This document shows positions 53,708 to 53,886 of a stretch of DNA of 53,886 bases, piece by piece. Below the pieces are notes generated by a model. The model ran no database searches and had not been told where the DNA came from. It saw only the letters and a list, made by a program, of their open reading frames with translations. The stretch comes from an uncultured Muribaculaceae bacterium. Lineage in GTDB: Bacteria > Bacteroidota > Bacteroidia > Bacteroidales > Muribaculaceae. The DNA lies in the NCBI GenBank assembly GCA_910585285.1, contig CAJUDL010000026.1:1-53886 (forward strand), written 5' to 3'. The translations under genes and the position numbers were made by a program. Position 1 is the first letter of the stretch; every line of letters starts with the position of its first letter.

Positions 53708-53790
53708 AAGGTGGCGATTACCTACTCTCCCGCTTTCCCAAAAGTTAACCATCACCAGCGGCGTGGGGAGGTGCCGGTGATTGCGTGCAT
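53708..53790 (-). pseudogene. Degenerate 5S rRNA-like copy
   Basis: On the minus strand it ends in GAAAGCGGGAGAGTAGGTAA and TCGCCACC, the same 3' part as the 5S at the window edge, but the upstream portion is not canonical 5S (GATGGT then TAACTTTTGGG). It seems to be a partial duplication with its own terminator. Confidence 0.5.
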
Positions 53791-53810
53791 CACAATCGGG
53801 GAGAATAGGC

Positions 53811-53841
53811 AAAAAAAGAAGCCCCAGGTCTCCCTGAGGCT
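53811..53841 (-). terminator. Terminator of the 5S rRNA
   Basis: GCCTCAGG/CCTGGGGC (G-U pairs allowed) with loop GAGA is followed by seven T on the minus strand. Confidence 0.88.
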
Positions 53842-53847
53842 TCAGTA

Positions 53848-53886
53848 AGGCGGCGATTACCTACTCTCCCGCTTTCGCAGTACCAT
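53848..53886 (-). rRNA. 5S rRNA, 3' end
   Basis: On the minus strand, ATGGTACTGCGAAAGCGGG followed by AGAGTAGGTAATCGCCGCC is the 3' third of a Bacteroidota 5S rRNA. The rest lies beyond the window. Confidence 0.87.

Overview
The window reads as chromosomal DNA of a Bacteroidales bacterium, most like the gut family Muribaculaceae (inference from overall protein character; no search was possible). Reasons: Bacteroidota-type promoters (TTTG, about 19-20 nt, then TAnnTTTG) precede several genes; Shine-Dalgarno signals are weak; and typical Bacteroidota gene neighbours occur (sigma-54 regulator/lptE/secG, pdxJ/exbB/exbD/tonB, hemD beside a DUF4271 protein, DUF2723 and YfhO membrane proteins, a BspA-type repeat protein with a type IX-like C-terminus).

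Layout. 1-110: end of a tRNA-Asp and its terminator. 215-7671 (+): housekeeping genes aroQ, an O-methyltransferase, rbfA, a LolC/E-type permease, an Lrp/AsnC regulator, YfhO, a degenerate methyltransferase-like gene and xerD. 7672-12572 (-): a galactoside module, in which a secreted GH2 enzyme releases galactose for galK and galM. 12716-14152 (-): an isolated phage portal-like gene. 14271-18251 (+): acyltransferase, sigma-54 activator, lptE, a conserved hypothetical and secG. 18383-19755 (-): nadK and a CBS/ACT protein. 20131-22776 (+): pdxJ and a TonB energising operon. 22917-23384: a gene-sized, heavily folded transcript with its own promoter and terminator, which I read as a noncoding RNA. 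23464-24957 (-): an acetate CoA-transferase; 25062-26456 (+): miaB.

26650-43060 is an AT-richer accessory block between miaB and the PEP-synthase-like/hemD group. It holds a 1162-residue BspA-like surface protein (-), a two-gene cassette of a small GIY-YIG-like protein and a stand-alone class III cyclase-like protein (+), and a RiPP natural-product cluster (-). The RiPP cluster contains a TPR lipoprotein regulator, a DUF3244-like secreted protein, an eight-cysteine double-glycine precursor, a radical SAM/SPASM maturase, two paralogous outer-membrane barrels, a C39-peptidase ABC exporter and a HlyD N-terminal stub. The likely flow is: precursor made, Cys-rich core modified by the radical SAM enzyme, leader cut and product exported by the C39 transporter, and product passed or sensed at the outer membrane by the barrels.

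43086-53559 (-) returns to core genes: a receiver/PEP-synthase fusion, hemD, DUF4271, an epimerase, a polysaccharide deacetylase and a DUF2723 membrane protein. The right end holds a degenerate 5S-like copy and the 3' end of a 5S rRNA, marking an adjacent rRNA operon. Best candidates for something new: the structured RNA at 22917-23384, the GIY-YIG/cyclase cassette, the RiPP cluster with its stop-interrupted barrel signal peptide and 17-bp intercistronic hairpin, and a perfect 30-bp palindrome inside the gene upstream of xerD.
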